In this document: positions 1 through 12,371 of the stretch, one piece after another
How positions within the stretch are numbered: the stretch's first letter is position 1
Layout of the letters: each line of letters starts with the position of its first letter
NCBI GenBank assembly: GCA_003550305.1
Contig: QKYT01000136.1
Location: 122,990 to 140,066 of the forward strand
Length of the DNA: 17,077 nt
Reading direction: 5' to 3'
Origin: Glomus cerebriforme
Lineage: Eukaryota; Glomeromycota; Glomeromycetes; Glomerales; Glomeraceae
The notes under the pieces: model-generated
What the model saw: the letters and a program-made list of their open reading frames with translations, nothing else
What the model was told of the DNA's origin: nothing
Database searches by the model: none
Program-made: the position numbers and the translations under genes

Positions 1-58
1 TTCAATAAGCAAACTCAAATCCTACCTATTCATATATTGTTCGGGGTCCTTTGTAGGT

Positions 59-270
59 TTGACTTGCAAAGAAACTTAGTAAGTCAAAAACTATTATTCA
101 TACTTTTTAAAACTTTTTAATTAACTCCAGTGATGTAGAAATATTTTTCTTATAACTAAAAGATCACTTTTTTAGTACAAAATGGCAAAAAGAGCAACTT
201 TTCTTTCCTAAACATTTTGGAAAAAATAGACATAAGGATCAACAGGAAGAGTTGTTCCTTTACTTTTACT
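59..270. repeat. Copy 1 of a ~210-bp dispersed direct repeat
   Basis: This stretch matches 2183-2395 in the same orientation at roughly 80% identity judged by eye, with the two copies about 2,124 bp apart. The best-conserved core is AAAATGGCAAAAAG followed by GCAACTTTTCTTT, and both copies end near CATAAGGATC and GGAAGAG. No coding potential is visible. It could be a dispersed repeat, a decayed MITE, or the end of a longer tandem duplication cut by the window edge. Confidence 0.75.
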
Positions 271-989
271 ATATTAATACATATTATTATTTTTTATTAT
301 ATTTAGTTTAATATTTATAAATAAATAAATAATTTTTACAGTATATAATTTAGTTCTAATTACTAAATTAAACAAAATTCAAATTATTACTACTTTTTGA
401 AAAAAATAAAATAAGTCAAACTTAATTAATTAGATTTTTTCTAAAATAATTTTTCATAAAGTAGTAGCAATTTAAATTTTGATAATTTTATATCATTGAT
501 TGGTTAATTTTTATTTTTGTGATACTGGACATCAATCATATTTCAGTAATAACTAAATAAAAAACAAAACAATATCATATTTTAAAAAGTTTAAAATGCT
601 AAATAAACTAAAATAACATTTCAATAGTTTATAAAAAAATACAATTTCTTTAGTATAAGTTTTTTTTTTTTTTTTCTAAAGACAAGACAAATAAGAATAT
701 TTTTTATTTATTAGATTACTCAATACGCATAGTCAGAAAACCATAAAGATTATATATTCATAATATACTCTTTACTATAAAGTGGAAAAATGTTACCTGT
801 CATACTTATGCAATATGAGTTCTCAGAGTGGGGACTGAAATAAGATCCTTCTTAGATATTAATATGCTCTGATTCTCCTCCATACCCTAGTGCTAATACC
901 AAAAAATAATCCTTTCAACCAGTTCTCCCAAATTTCCCTTCAAGATAAATACCTTTTGTCCAATTCATCTGAATTTCTTTTTAACACTC
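271..989. other. AT-rich non-coding stretch
   Basis: Nothing codes here. It contains long A and T runs, including a 17-T run near 660-676. From about 780 the composition becomes less AT-rich, leading into the duplicated segment that follows. Confidence 0.6.
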
Positions 990-1165
990 TGAATCTTTAA
1001 ACTAGTATGAAATATTAATAATTTTTTAGAGACTGAATACTAGTACTAATCTTCAGAACAAAGGATACCAGTTACTCAATTAGGTTTTTAAACTAATATG
1101 AAACATTTAAGAAAAATTATAAAAGCTGACTACTAGTACTAATCTCCAAGAAGAAAGAACTATCT
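990..1165. repeat. Two-copy tandem duplication, unit about 92 bp
   Basis: Two adjacent diverged copies each contain TTTAAACTARTATGAAA followed about 40 bp later by ACTAGTACTAATCT (1039-1052 and 1132-1145). ACTAGTACTAGT-like palindromic sequence recurs in the minus reading. No protein is encoded. It lies between the two copies of the longer direct repeat. Confidence 0.6.
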
Positions 1166-2182
1166 AAAAATATTATAACTAAAATACAAAAAAGAATAAA
1201 AACTTAACTAATACCTCTATTTCTCTACCCTATTACCAGTACCAGTATTAGGTCAACCTAATAGATATTTCAGATGAATTGAGATGACTATTTATACTGT
1301 CTCGTCTGAAGGCCATCACCTAATACCTATCTAATTCTAAATCCCCACCCTAGTAATATTTCTCTAAAATAGGCCAATTCCTAAAAGCACCACCAGACAT
1401 TCTTCTGAGAATCGAGTCAACTTTTTACCAAAGAGTGAATGCATACTTAAATACCGTAATCATCTAGCTTATCCTTTTCTAAGAATCTTAATCCTTAATA
1501 TATCTATTGCAAAAGAAAAATGATCTTGCTCCCTTTCATCAAATTTCATTCACACATCTATGTACTTTAACATTGCATCCATATTTTCTTATTTACTTTT
1601 TTTTGATTTTCTAATAACAACTATCTATAACATCATCTTAGAAGCTAAAATAAGGATCATTACTGTGAAACTAAAACTTAAAGAATGTATTACAACAAGA
1701 GAACCAATCATCAACAGATGATTGGCTGTTAATCAAAATTTTTAGTACTCCCCTAATCCTACCAGAAGAACTGCTTTGCACAAGTTCAAAAAATCTGAAA
1801 TCAAGGAAAATTGAATAGTTTATAGCGATATATGAAAAACTCAAAGCCAATTTTGTATTTTTCTTTATGAGTCTGAAAACTTGATGTCCTTCCACTTTTT
1901 CACCACTAAAAAATGATTATAAAATAAAAATAAAGGAAATTATCACTAAACTTATACTTCAGAAAAGACTCTTTCTGCTGCGCTAAGTCCATGTTTCAAC
2001 TCTGTGAAAAAGTTGTTTACTTTTAAAATAATTTTGCGCTAGACTTATTTCTGGTGCTACTAGAAGTAGTCACAAGTCCAACCCATTTGTCTTGTACATG
2101 TAAAAGGTGGCTTAGAATACCAAATAGTCCTTCAGGTATTTTAATTTAGAGAAAGATGTAGGTGACTGAAAGTTATCATGAA
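1166..2182. other. Non-coding stretch with a small perfect hairpin
   Basis: No gene is supported. The only discrete structure is a 9-bp perfect inverted repeat, CCAATCATC / GATGATTGG, at 1704-1725 with a 4-nt AACA loop. The 74-codon minus-strand open frame over 1671-1895 has no recognisable domain and is most likely chance. Composition at 1200-1560 is milder than the flanks, so this may be an old transposable-element remnant. Confidence 0.5.
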
Positions 2183-2395
2183 CCTGATTTGTGAAGAAAT
2201 TTGGTAAACTGAAAACTATTATCTAAACTTTTTAAACCTTTTTAGTTAACTCCAGCAGCATAGAACAACTTTTCCTAAGACTAAAAGACCATTTTCTTAG
2301 TGCAAAATGGCAAAAAGTGCAACTTTTCTTTCTAAAACATCTTCAAAAAAATGGACATAAGGATCAGTAGGAAGAGTAACTCTCCTTTTAGTATA
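2183..2395. repeat. Copy 2 of the ~210-bp dispersed direct repeat
   Basis: This is the direct-orientation partner of 59-270, aligned almost without gaps from GATTTG/GACTTG to GGAAGAG. Neither copy shows TG...CA ends, so long terminal repeats of a retrotransposon are not supported. Confidence 0.75.
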
Positions 2396-2912
2396 AGCCT
2401 TTAATAATAAACAGTTATTTAATTTTATTAATAGTTTATTAAATATTTTATTATGCTTTAAATTATTCAACTAATTGTAAAACTAACTCAGAAATTTAAC
2501 AATAATTTTTTTTATAGAAAAAAGTTTCTTTTGCAAACAAGAAATTTATTTATTAACATGTGAGAAAAATATAATCAATTGGCTAATTATATATATTAAT
2601 TTTATTATCATTATATCATGTGTATGTATAACAGTCCAATAAAATTACAGATTTTATTTATCATGTGATTAAATCAATTTGGCCGCTAAAAAATTTATTT
2701 GTTGGAACTATTATTCAGACCTATTTCATGGAATTATTACAAATAAAACATGTAATAGGATGTTATAATCAGATTTATCCTATAGATAATTTAGTTTTTA
2801 TGTAATCAACTTAAAAGACATCTAAAGTAATGTAATCATAGCAAAATATTTATTATTTCATATTATATACCCATTTTAAAAGCAGAATTTTTTTAATAGA
2901 TGGAAATCCTAG
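2396..2912. other. AT-rich intergenic stretch
   Basis: There is no gene. Scattered CATGTGA motifs occur (near 2560 and 2673), and ATCATGTGATT recurs near 11858. These are too short to define an element. Confidence 0.5.
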
Positions 2913-3310
2913 ATTTCTTAATACATAATGCTGGCCAAAAATTCTATCAAATCATTACGAAATATGCCCACTTTAACCATCTTTTCCAGTATCATCAGAA
3001 AATTTTTTTATCTCTACATGACCATTAAAAATTTGTCACTGGTGTCACACCCTCCCTGTTTTCCATTTTTACTATGTATTCCAGGGACAGATTTTTTTCG
3101 ATGTGGAAAATACTATTTGTCACACCTTATTTGTCACATGTTTAAATTTCTTAATGCAGGCCGAGAATATATAATGCCGGCCGAAATCACGTGGGGTGAA
3201 AAATTTTTCTGGCGATACTGGAATAGATACTTTAACCAATCCCAGAAATGTTGCAGATCTAGCAGATCTGACCGAAAGTTACTGCTAATCTGGCCAAGAC
3301 CTAGACAAAG
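2913..3310. repeat. Less AT-rich islet with repeated GGCC motifs, probable dispersed repeat
   Basis: Three related motifs of the form AATGCnGGCC occur at 2927-2940, 3153-3166 and 3173-3186. The first two are preceded by ATTTCTTAAT. Also present are three ATTTGTCAC repeats (near 3031, 3116 and 3129), the palindrome GGTGTCACACC (3041-3051), CACGTG (3188-3193) and the tandem AGATCTAGCAGATCT near 3256. A 142-codon plus-strand open frame (2928-3356) crosses these repeats, but its translation has no domain and is cysteine/serine-rich in the manner of chance frames, so I do not call it a gene. Confidence 0.5.
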
Positions 3311-3717
3311 TTTCTGCCAGATTTATAAGCAATTGGAAAAACAAGTGTGTATATAGTGAATATTAGAAAAATTATGTTCTAATAATCATAGACTAATTTT
3401 TCCTTAGACACATTTTTTATATTGCAACAATTTTAGATTTAACGAATACAGTACAATGATTATTTATTATTTAACGTTACATAAGTACCGAGTGGGCCTA
3501 TTATAGCTAATTTTATTAAACCCGCGACACGATTACTTGTGATATATAGATTAATAAAGATCCTTATATTTTATCATTTCTGATATTAATCAATATATGG
3601 CCTCTCTATGTAGATCACTATCAAGGGTCTCAAAAAAAAGTTGGTTGGATTCAACTCCCTCATCAGAATACCCTATAAAGTAACAATAAATTGAGTATAC
3701 TCTTCAAACGTTAATAA
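3311..3717. other. Downstream flank of the phosphofructokinase gene
   Basis: This holds the 3' untranslated region and intergenic DNA for the minus-strand gene ending at 3718. I see no convincing AATAAA on the minus strand just after the stop. A milder patch at 3600-3665 (TCAAGGGTCTC, then GGTTGGATTCAACTCCC) may be a repeat fragment. No tRNA fold was found around it. Confidence 0.45.
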
Positions 3718-7429
<3,712 letters not shown>

Positions 7430-7500
7430 TGTTATAGCCTGATAATATAAAGATGAGAACGTTCTTTGTACATTTTATATTATTATATACTTCAACAAAG
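7430..7500 (-). promoter_or_regulatory. Leader of the phosphofructokinase gene with uORF and TATA-like tract
   Basis: On the minus strand an upstream ATG at 7473 opens a 13-codon frame (MYKERSHLYIIRL) that stops at 7432, two nucleotides before the main ATG. A TATA-like tract (GTATATAATAATATAAAA) lies at about 7490-7473. The 10-bp palindrome AGAACGTTCT (7456-7465) resembles two head-to-head heat-shock units, but a third is not evident. Alternatively TTATCAG ending at 7438 could be a 3' splice site, putting the uORF in a 52-nt leader intron. RNA data would be needed to choose. Confidence 0.4.
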
Positions 7501-7773
7501 GTTGGTGATCGATCAAATTTTTGTCTAAGATCATAATAATCATGCGATAATCATAAATAGTTTAGCAGTTAGATGATCAGTAATTAGATTAGTATAATAC
7601 TTGTATCACATTTCGAGCAATAGCAAAGAATCATTTTATATCATTTATTCAATTCTTACATTTCGCTAAAATACTAAATGATCTAGTTGATTATTTAATC
7701 ATTTTCCAGATCCTGTTTATCATCTAAAATTATATTAGCCATTAAAAAATAAGGTATTTGTTTGCCTTATCAG
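7501..7773. other. Upstream intergenic region of the phosphofructokinase gene
   Basis: Probable promoter-proximal DNA of the minus-strand gene. Several GATC-containing motifs (GATCGATC near 7507, GATGATCAGTAATTAG near 7572) are present, but no element can be assigned with confidence. Confidence 0.4.
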
Positions 7774-7842
7774 TTACGGATGGATTGCATGATCTCCGGA
7801 GAGAATCAAGGCTCCATCGGAGAAAAATTCCCCGAGCGCCAT
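7774..7842 (-). other. GC-rich islet with a 22-codon open frame, probable repeat fragment
   Basis: Base composition rises sharply here compared with the flanks. The minus strand carries ATG at 7842 to TAA at 7774, translating to 22 residues that begin MALGEFFSDG and end DHAIHP. The palindrome CTCCGGAG and the related CTCCATCGGAG lie within it. It abuts the MITE that starts 22 bp away. The length is too short to call a gene, so a dispersed repeat or exon relic is more likely. Confidence 0.4.
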
Positions 7843-7863
7843 TAATATCTCTATCTATTTCTA

Positions 7864-8270
7864 CAGTCAGACCTCTATATAGTCGAATTGGTTCCTGCAA
7901 AATCGGTGTTTATCTGTTATATAAAGGTATTAAAGGTATTAAAATTAAAAATATCTTAATTTCAGCCAAAATTAGCAAAATTATAATGCGGATATTTCCT
8001 TTTTTGGAATAGCAATTTTACAAAAAAAAATTATTCAAGGAAATTTAAATTTTCGTAATTCTGGCTAAAAATATTTTTGGCTAAAATTATAGTGATTATA
8101 TAGAGGTTTAATTATTATGTACAGTACGTTTGGAATTATAAGGTGATAGTGATTATAGCTGATTGGTAATTATAAAGAGATAATTTAATATAATTTAAAA
8201 CTATTTCTCAAATTGGATGCTTATAAAGAGATATGCTTATATAAAGAGTAACTATATAGAGGTCTGATTG
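7864..8270. mobile_element. 407-bp MITE, Tc1/mariner-pogo-like ends
   Basis: The left end reads CAGTCAGACCTCTATATAGT (7864-7883). The right end (8251-8270) is its reverse complement at 19 of 20 positions. A TA dinucleotide flanks both sides (7862-7863 and 8271-8272), as expected of a TA target-site duplication. There is no transposase inside, so movement would have needed enzyme in trans. A second copy of the end motif in right-end orientation lies inside at about 8094-8110, and CAGCCAAAATTAGC (7963-7976) is partly inverted near 8075-8089, so the element looks nested or partly duplicated. Assignment to the pogo/Tigger group rests only on the CAGTCAGACCTCT-type end and TA target. Confidence 0.8.
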
Positions 8271-8272
8271 TA

Positions 8273-8797
8273 TATCACAATTCCTGTAATTGTACATTTT
8301 TAATTCTTCAATCTTCTGAATATTTCCATACCATATATATATCTTTAATGTATAAGACTGTAAGCTTTATTTTGAATTATTACATGACTGGTTCTTTACT
8401 TTCTCTTCTACTTTTGAAATCAAATATTATTAGAATTTGTAATGAAATTAACAAAGCATCTTTCTAATTGTTTTTCTTTTTATCTTTCATGTTTTTCTGT
8501 TTATCATATCTGAAATCTCAAAAGAGAAAATAATAATTACATCAAATTCATCAGTTAAGAACTTGATTGTTTTCGATGAATCTTATTCTGCAATTGTTTA
8601 ATTTTTTTCATATACAAAAAATAGCATTATTAATATGTAATACTTTTTTTTTCTTTTATTTTAAAGTTGAAGATGCCAGTTTGTTTTTTTTTGATATAAG
8701 ATCATCCATATGTAAAGATGGGTCTGCAAATTGCAGAAATTAAGATCCAATTTTGCAATTTTAGCAAAAATTATATATTATAAATTTATTAAAGCAT
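8273..8797. other. AT-rich flank between MITE and retroposed insert
   Basis: No gene is visible. The last ~90 bp (GGGTCTGCAAATTGCAG onward) probably belong to the repeat that was interrupted by the insert at 8815, because they are separated from their continuation at 10056 only by that insert. Confidence 0.45.
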
Positions 8798-8814
8798 AAC
8801 TCTGCCAATATCAA
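8798..8814. repeat. Left target-site duplication of the retroposed insert
   Basis: AACTCTGCCAATATCAA is repeated perfectly at 10039-10055. The first two As overlap the A-tail of the right copy, so the certain length is 15 to 17 bp. Confidence 0.8.
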
Positions 8815-10038
8815 ATTAAAAGAGACCACTCTTTTTCTAGAAATTCTGACTAAATTTTTTACAAAACAAAAACACATCCTGAAGGTTTTGTTCACTATGG
8901 TGACAGCTTTCAAGATCTTAAGTAAAAATGCTCCTCTTATTATTTAATGTTTAATAAAATAGTTTAGATTGTTTGCATTTTATTATTTTTAAATATACCC
9001 CACAATTTTCGTTTTATAACTCTTGGATAATGATCTTTAACGATACCTCTGGAAGTGTTTGATTTTCTAAGCTATTTAGTCTTGCACAAGTTTTATCTCT
9101 TTGAAGTCAGAAAAAAAAAATAATAGAAAGTTTTGTAGGGAAAAGAACGATTTTACTTAACTTTAGATTTTTGTGAATGAAAGGTTTGCAAAGGATTTTG
9201 AGGGTGAAAACTTTTTTTTGGAATGAAGTTTGGTGTTTTCCTTAAATTTACTTTAGGTTTTTTGCAGTTAGATATAGTTGTTTTTCCTAATTTTATTCCT
9301 TTTTGTTTTTTGTTTTTATTTTATTTTTATTTCTTTGGAGTAGTCTTAGTCATTTTTGTTTATATTTTTCATTTTCTTTTGGGAAATAGAAAGTACTGAA
9401 AAAAATGATCAGCATAAGGCTTATTTGGTGTTACTTTTTGTTGATTGGTCCTTAAGGAGTTGTTATTGTTTATTTTAAGAGGATGATGTGATGATCATTA
9501 GGTTTTTTGATGATATGTCATAGTAGATCACGTGGTACTGATTAACTATCAATCCAAATGTTTTTTAATAAGTTTTTTATTTGATGTATTTTACAACTGA
9601 GACAATGAAGGTACCTTCTGGGAGACATGGAAGAATACTTGTATGTTAATCAGAGAATCCTGATAGTTAATCTCTTTTACTAAAATTTGTTTTGAGAAAT
9701 GCAATATCAGTAGACAATTCAATATTTTATCAAAATCTTCACAGATCTGTTTAATTAACTGTTGTGACAGGCAGAAATACCAATAAGAGAAAATATTAGC
9801 TAGTGTTATCGATAAAGAATAGTGGCTATAAGAGTTTGCTTTCAAGTCATCTGGATTATACTGCTCATTGTAAAAGTTATATTTGAAAATGTGAATACGT
9901 ATGTCTATAGATGTAGTATATAATTAGTTTTTACTTTTATGTATTATATTAATTTAGATAGTAATATTTCTGTGAGACTTATGGGTCTTTTCCTTATTCT
10001 TAAACTTAATAAAGTTTGAATTTGTAAAAAAAATAAAA
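8815..10038 (+). mobile_element. Retroposed insert with polyadenylation signal and A-tail, family unknown
   Basis: This 1.2-kb block has the hallmarks of target-primed reverse transcription. It carries AATAAA at 10008-10013, an A-rich tail (8 As, a T, 6 As) from 10026, and a perfect 15-17-bp duplication on each side. Removing it rejoins a continuous sequence. Composition is T-rich on the plus strand and less A-rich than the surroundings, as expected of a transcript. No long open frame or reverse-transcriptase motif is visible. It may be a 5'-truncated LINE consisting of its 3' end, a retrocopied non-coding or 3'-UTR transcript, or a SINE-like element. The 84-codon minus-strand frame inside (9591-9845) has no recognisable domain. 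Confidence 0.7.
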
Positions 10039-10055
10039 AACTCTGCCAATATCAA
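10039..10055. repeat. Right target-site duplication of the retroposed insert
   Basis: Perfect copy of 8798-8814, directly after the A-tail. Confidence 0.8.
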
Positions 10056-10079
10056 TGCTAGAATGATAAAATTATCACC

Positions 10080-10257
10080 ATTTAAATCCTTTCATTGAGA
10101 TGAATCAAATGGTATAAATTTTATTGAAATCCAATCATTAGATCATATTTTATTTTCAAAATTTGTTAAATGTTTATATAATTATATATCTGTTATTATT
10201 GATGTTAGAAAGATGATATTTATACCATTCAATTTGTCTTAATGAGAGAATTCAAAT
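10080..10257. repeat. 178-bp foldback with 40-bp arms
   Basis: The arms 10080-10119 and 10218-10257 are inverted copies at 32 of 40 positions, separated by 98 bp. Both share the sequence ATGGTATAAAT at the inner edge. There are no coding sequences. This is probably a MITE or foldback repeat, with the retroposed insert having landed about 25 bp outside its left arm. Confidence 0.65.
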
Positions 10258-11676
10258 AATATAAATTATAATACCAAAATATATTTATACATTAAAATTA
10301 TTTTTTCTTTTTTTTTGCATTATACTGTAATTTATAAAATACAAACTCCTTTATTATTAACTGTTAATTATTTATGCAGGCAGATCTATATAGTACTATT
10401 AGTGCCAAAATTTTTCTTTTTTATTTTAGTTTCTTTTTCATTTATTTAAAAATATGTGAAAGTATTTTTAATTTTATTTTAAATGCAAGTATTTTAAGGA
10501 AATGCGTTAAAAAAAATGATACTTCATATTTATCTAAAGACAACTGCATATTTAGTAATTTAAACTAAAATTGATAGTTATACATATTGCAAATTTAATT
10601 TAATTACTGTATTATATCTGACATATTATAATGTAATAATTATAGTTTTGAGTTTTAAATGCCAATATACCATAACTAATAATTAAATTAACCTGCTGAA
10701 TTAATTATAGCAGTAAAATTAAAATATAGCAAATAAAATAATTATGGCATAAATCAGTCCATCAGCTGATCATCTAAATTTAAGAATGTTAAGATTTATT
10801 TAGATTCAATTTAAGTTTAGTTTTTTAAGGTTTTAAAAATTAAAACTTAGAAACTCAATTTTTATTAAAGTTTTAATAAATCAATTATGATAAGTTCTGA
10901 ACTGTATTTAAAATTATATAATTAATAAAAAAAAACTTTTTTTTAAAAAATTTATTTAGTTATTCTTATTTATGTATAATAATTTGATTTTTATTATTTT
11001 TAAAATTTCAAAAAAATTTTTAAAAAAAACTTAAAATATCCATTCTTTAACCCTACTATCATCCAATAAATTCTAGTTTATTTTATACTTTTTTTCTTCT
11101 TTTATCTCTTCATGTAAATTATATAATTCATATAAGTTATATTATACACATTTAATTACATAAAAATCTCTATTATAATCTAATAATAATGATTAATTAT
11201 TTGTATTTACAAATACTTTTTTTAACTATGATTTAGCACATAAAATAACTTTATCTGTTTTAACTTTTAAGATCAAGATGATTTCATATTTTAGTAATAG
11301 TATTAATAGTAATAAAAAAAATTGTTTATAAACAATACTAGTTACTTATATATATAAATAATTTCTTATCATTAATGATAATTTTAAAAATACTGTTAAT
11401 GTACTTACTATTAAAGTCTTTTTAAAATTGATATTCCTGTCTTTATTTCATATTCTTTATATAACTTAAAATAATTCTATCTAAATAGTACTTTTTTTTT
11501 ATTATTTTTATTATTTTTTTCTTCTTCTTTTTATTGTTTAAATTATATTTAACTTTTTCATCAAAGTGAAATTAATTAGTTTATTCTGTAGTTTTTATTT
11601 TTTATAATAAAAAACATATAAAATAAATTACTGATAATCATTTAATTAATCAATCTATTTATATTATTAGAAAATG
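10258..11676. other. Long extremely AT-rich stretch without genes
   Basis: Only homopolymer runs and short self-complementary tracts are seen (for example GTTTATAAAC near 11324 and ATCATTAATGAT near 11369). The short plus-strand open frame at 10374-10568 is phenylalanine/isoleucine-rich chance translation. No RNA gene was recognised. Confidence 0.5.
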
Positions 11677-11871
11677 AAAATCACATGATTTGTAGATTAT
11701 GTGATATCATATATTTAGTCACAAAAATCATAATAATTATAATAGTTAATTGTTAGATTTATTAGATTAGTTAAATTTATTTTATTAGTTATATTAATTA
11801 TATTAGTTATATTTAGGGTTTAAAATTTATATGCTCTTACATTATAATGTATCTTTAAATCATGTGATTTT
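11677..11871. repeat. 195-bp segment bounded by a 15-bp perfect inverted repeat
   Basis: AAAATCACATGATTT (11677-11691) and AAATCATGTGATTTT (11857-11871) are exact reverse complements. Similarity does not extend further. In such AT-rich DNA this could be chance, but the CACATGAT core is less biased than its surroundings. A decayed MITE is possible. Confidence 0.35.
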
Positions 11872-12094
11872 AATCAAATTTGATTGGCCAAATATATTAC
11901 TACAAATTTTTATCATTTATTATAATTTACAAATAATTTTATTGGCTAATTTTTTATTTATTTTATTTATCACAATCATTTTTTTAATAACAAATTATAT
12001 AAGCTTTTATTATATAAAATAAAGAATATAAAGGACAAAGATGAAAACAGGAATAAAAATAAAAGTTTATAATAATAAAAATAAAGAAAATTAG
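11872..12094. other. AT-rich spacer
   Basis: No gene. The 63-codon open frame starting at 11831 translates to a leucine/isoleucine-rich string typical of AT-rich noise. Confidence 0.45.
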
Positions 12095-12210
12095 AATTAA
12101 AACACTATTACAGAATTAAGTAATATTACAAAATTAAATATCATCACAAAATTAAAGCACTATTATAGTAGCAAATTAAACACTATCATGAGATTAAAGT
12201 AGTATCCACA
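12095..12210. repeat. Minisatellite, about six units of 18-24 bp
   Basis: Units begin AATTAA or GATTAA at 12095, 12114, 12132, 12150, 12174 and 12192, and follow the pattern AATTAAAnCACTATCACA. Spacing is 18 or 19 bp except one 24-bp unit. The units differ at several positions, so the array is not recent. Confidence 0.65.
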
Positions 12211-12371
12211 AAAAAAATAAATAAAAAAAGAATATTAATAATGACAACTAACGTTCTTTTTTTAATTAAAAATACTTTCACCTATAATGACCTTTCAAGA
12301 TAAGATTTTAGATTTCCTACAAAATTAAAGAAAAAAAGAAACATTTAAGTTATACTTATATTTTTTAAAAT

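Noticed and set aside
1671..1895. 74-codon minus-strand open frame
   Set aside because: It includes a perfect hairpin and shows no domain or codon pattern; chance is likelier.
59..2395. LTR retrotransposon bounded by the two direct repeats
   Set aside because: There are no TG...CA ends, no primer-binding site or polypurine tract recognised, and no gag/pol coding between them.
2928..3356. 142-codon plus-strand open frame
   Set aside because: It spans repeated GGCC and GTCAC motifs, its translation has no recognisable domain, and part of it is clearly repeat sequence.
3600..3700. Possible tRNA because of a GTTGAATCC box-B-like word
   Set aside because: No matching acceptor, D or anticodon stems could be folded around it.
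7758..8012. 84-codon plus-strand open frame
   Set aside because: It runs across the GC-rich islet into the MITE end, two unrelated sequences, so it is not a gene.
9591..9845. 84-codon minus-strand open frame inside the retroposed insert
   Set aside because: It is antisense to the A-tail direction and has no domain.
10374..10568. 64-codon plus-strand open frame
   Set aside because: The translation is dominated by F, I, L, N and K, as expected of AT-rich noise, with no conserved motif or supporting context.
11811..11822. TTTAGGGTTT resembling telomeric repeat
   Set aside because: It occurs once only; a telomere or interstitial array would need several copies in a row.
11831..12022. 63-codon hydrophobic open frame
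   Set aside because: A leucine/isoleucine string from AT-rich DNA imitates membrane segments; no start context or family match.
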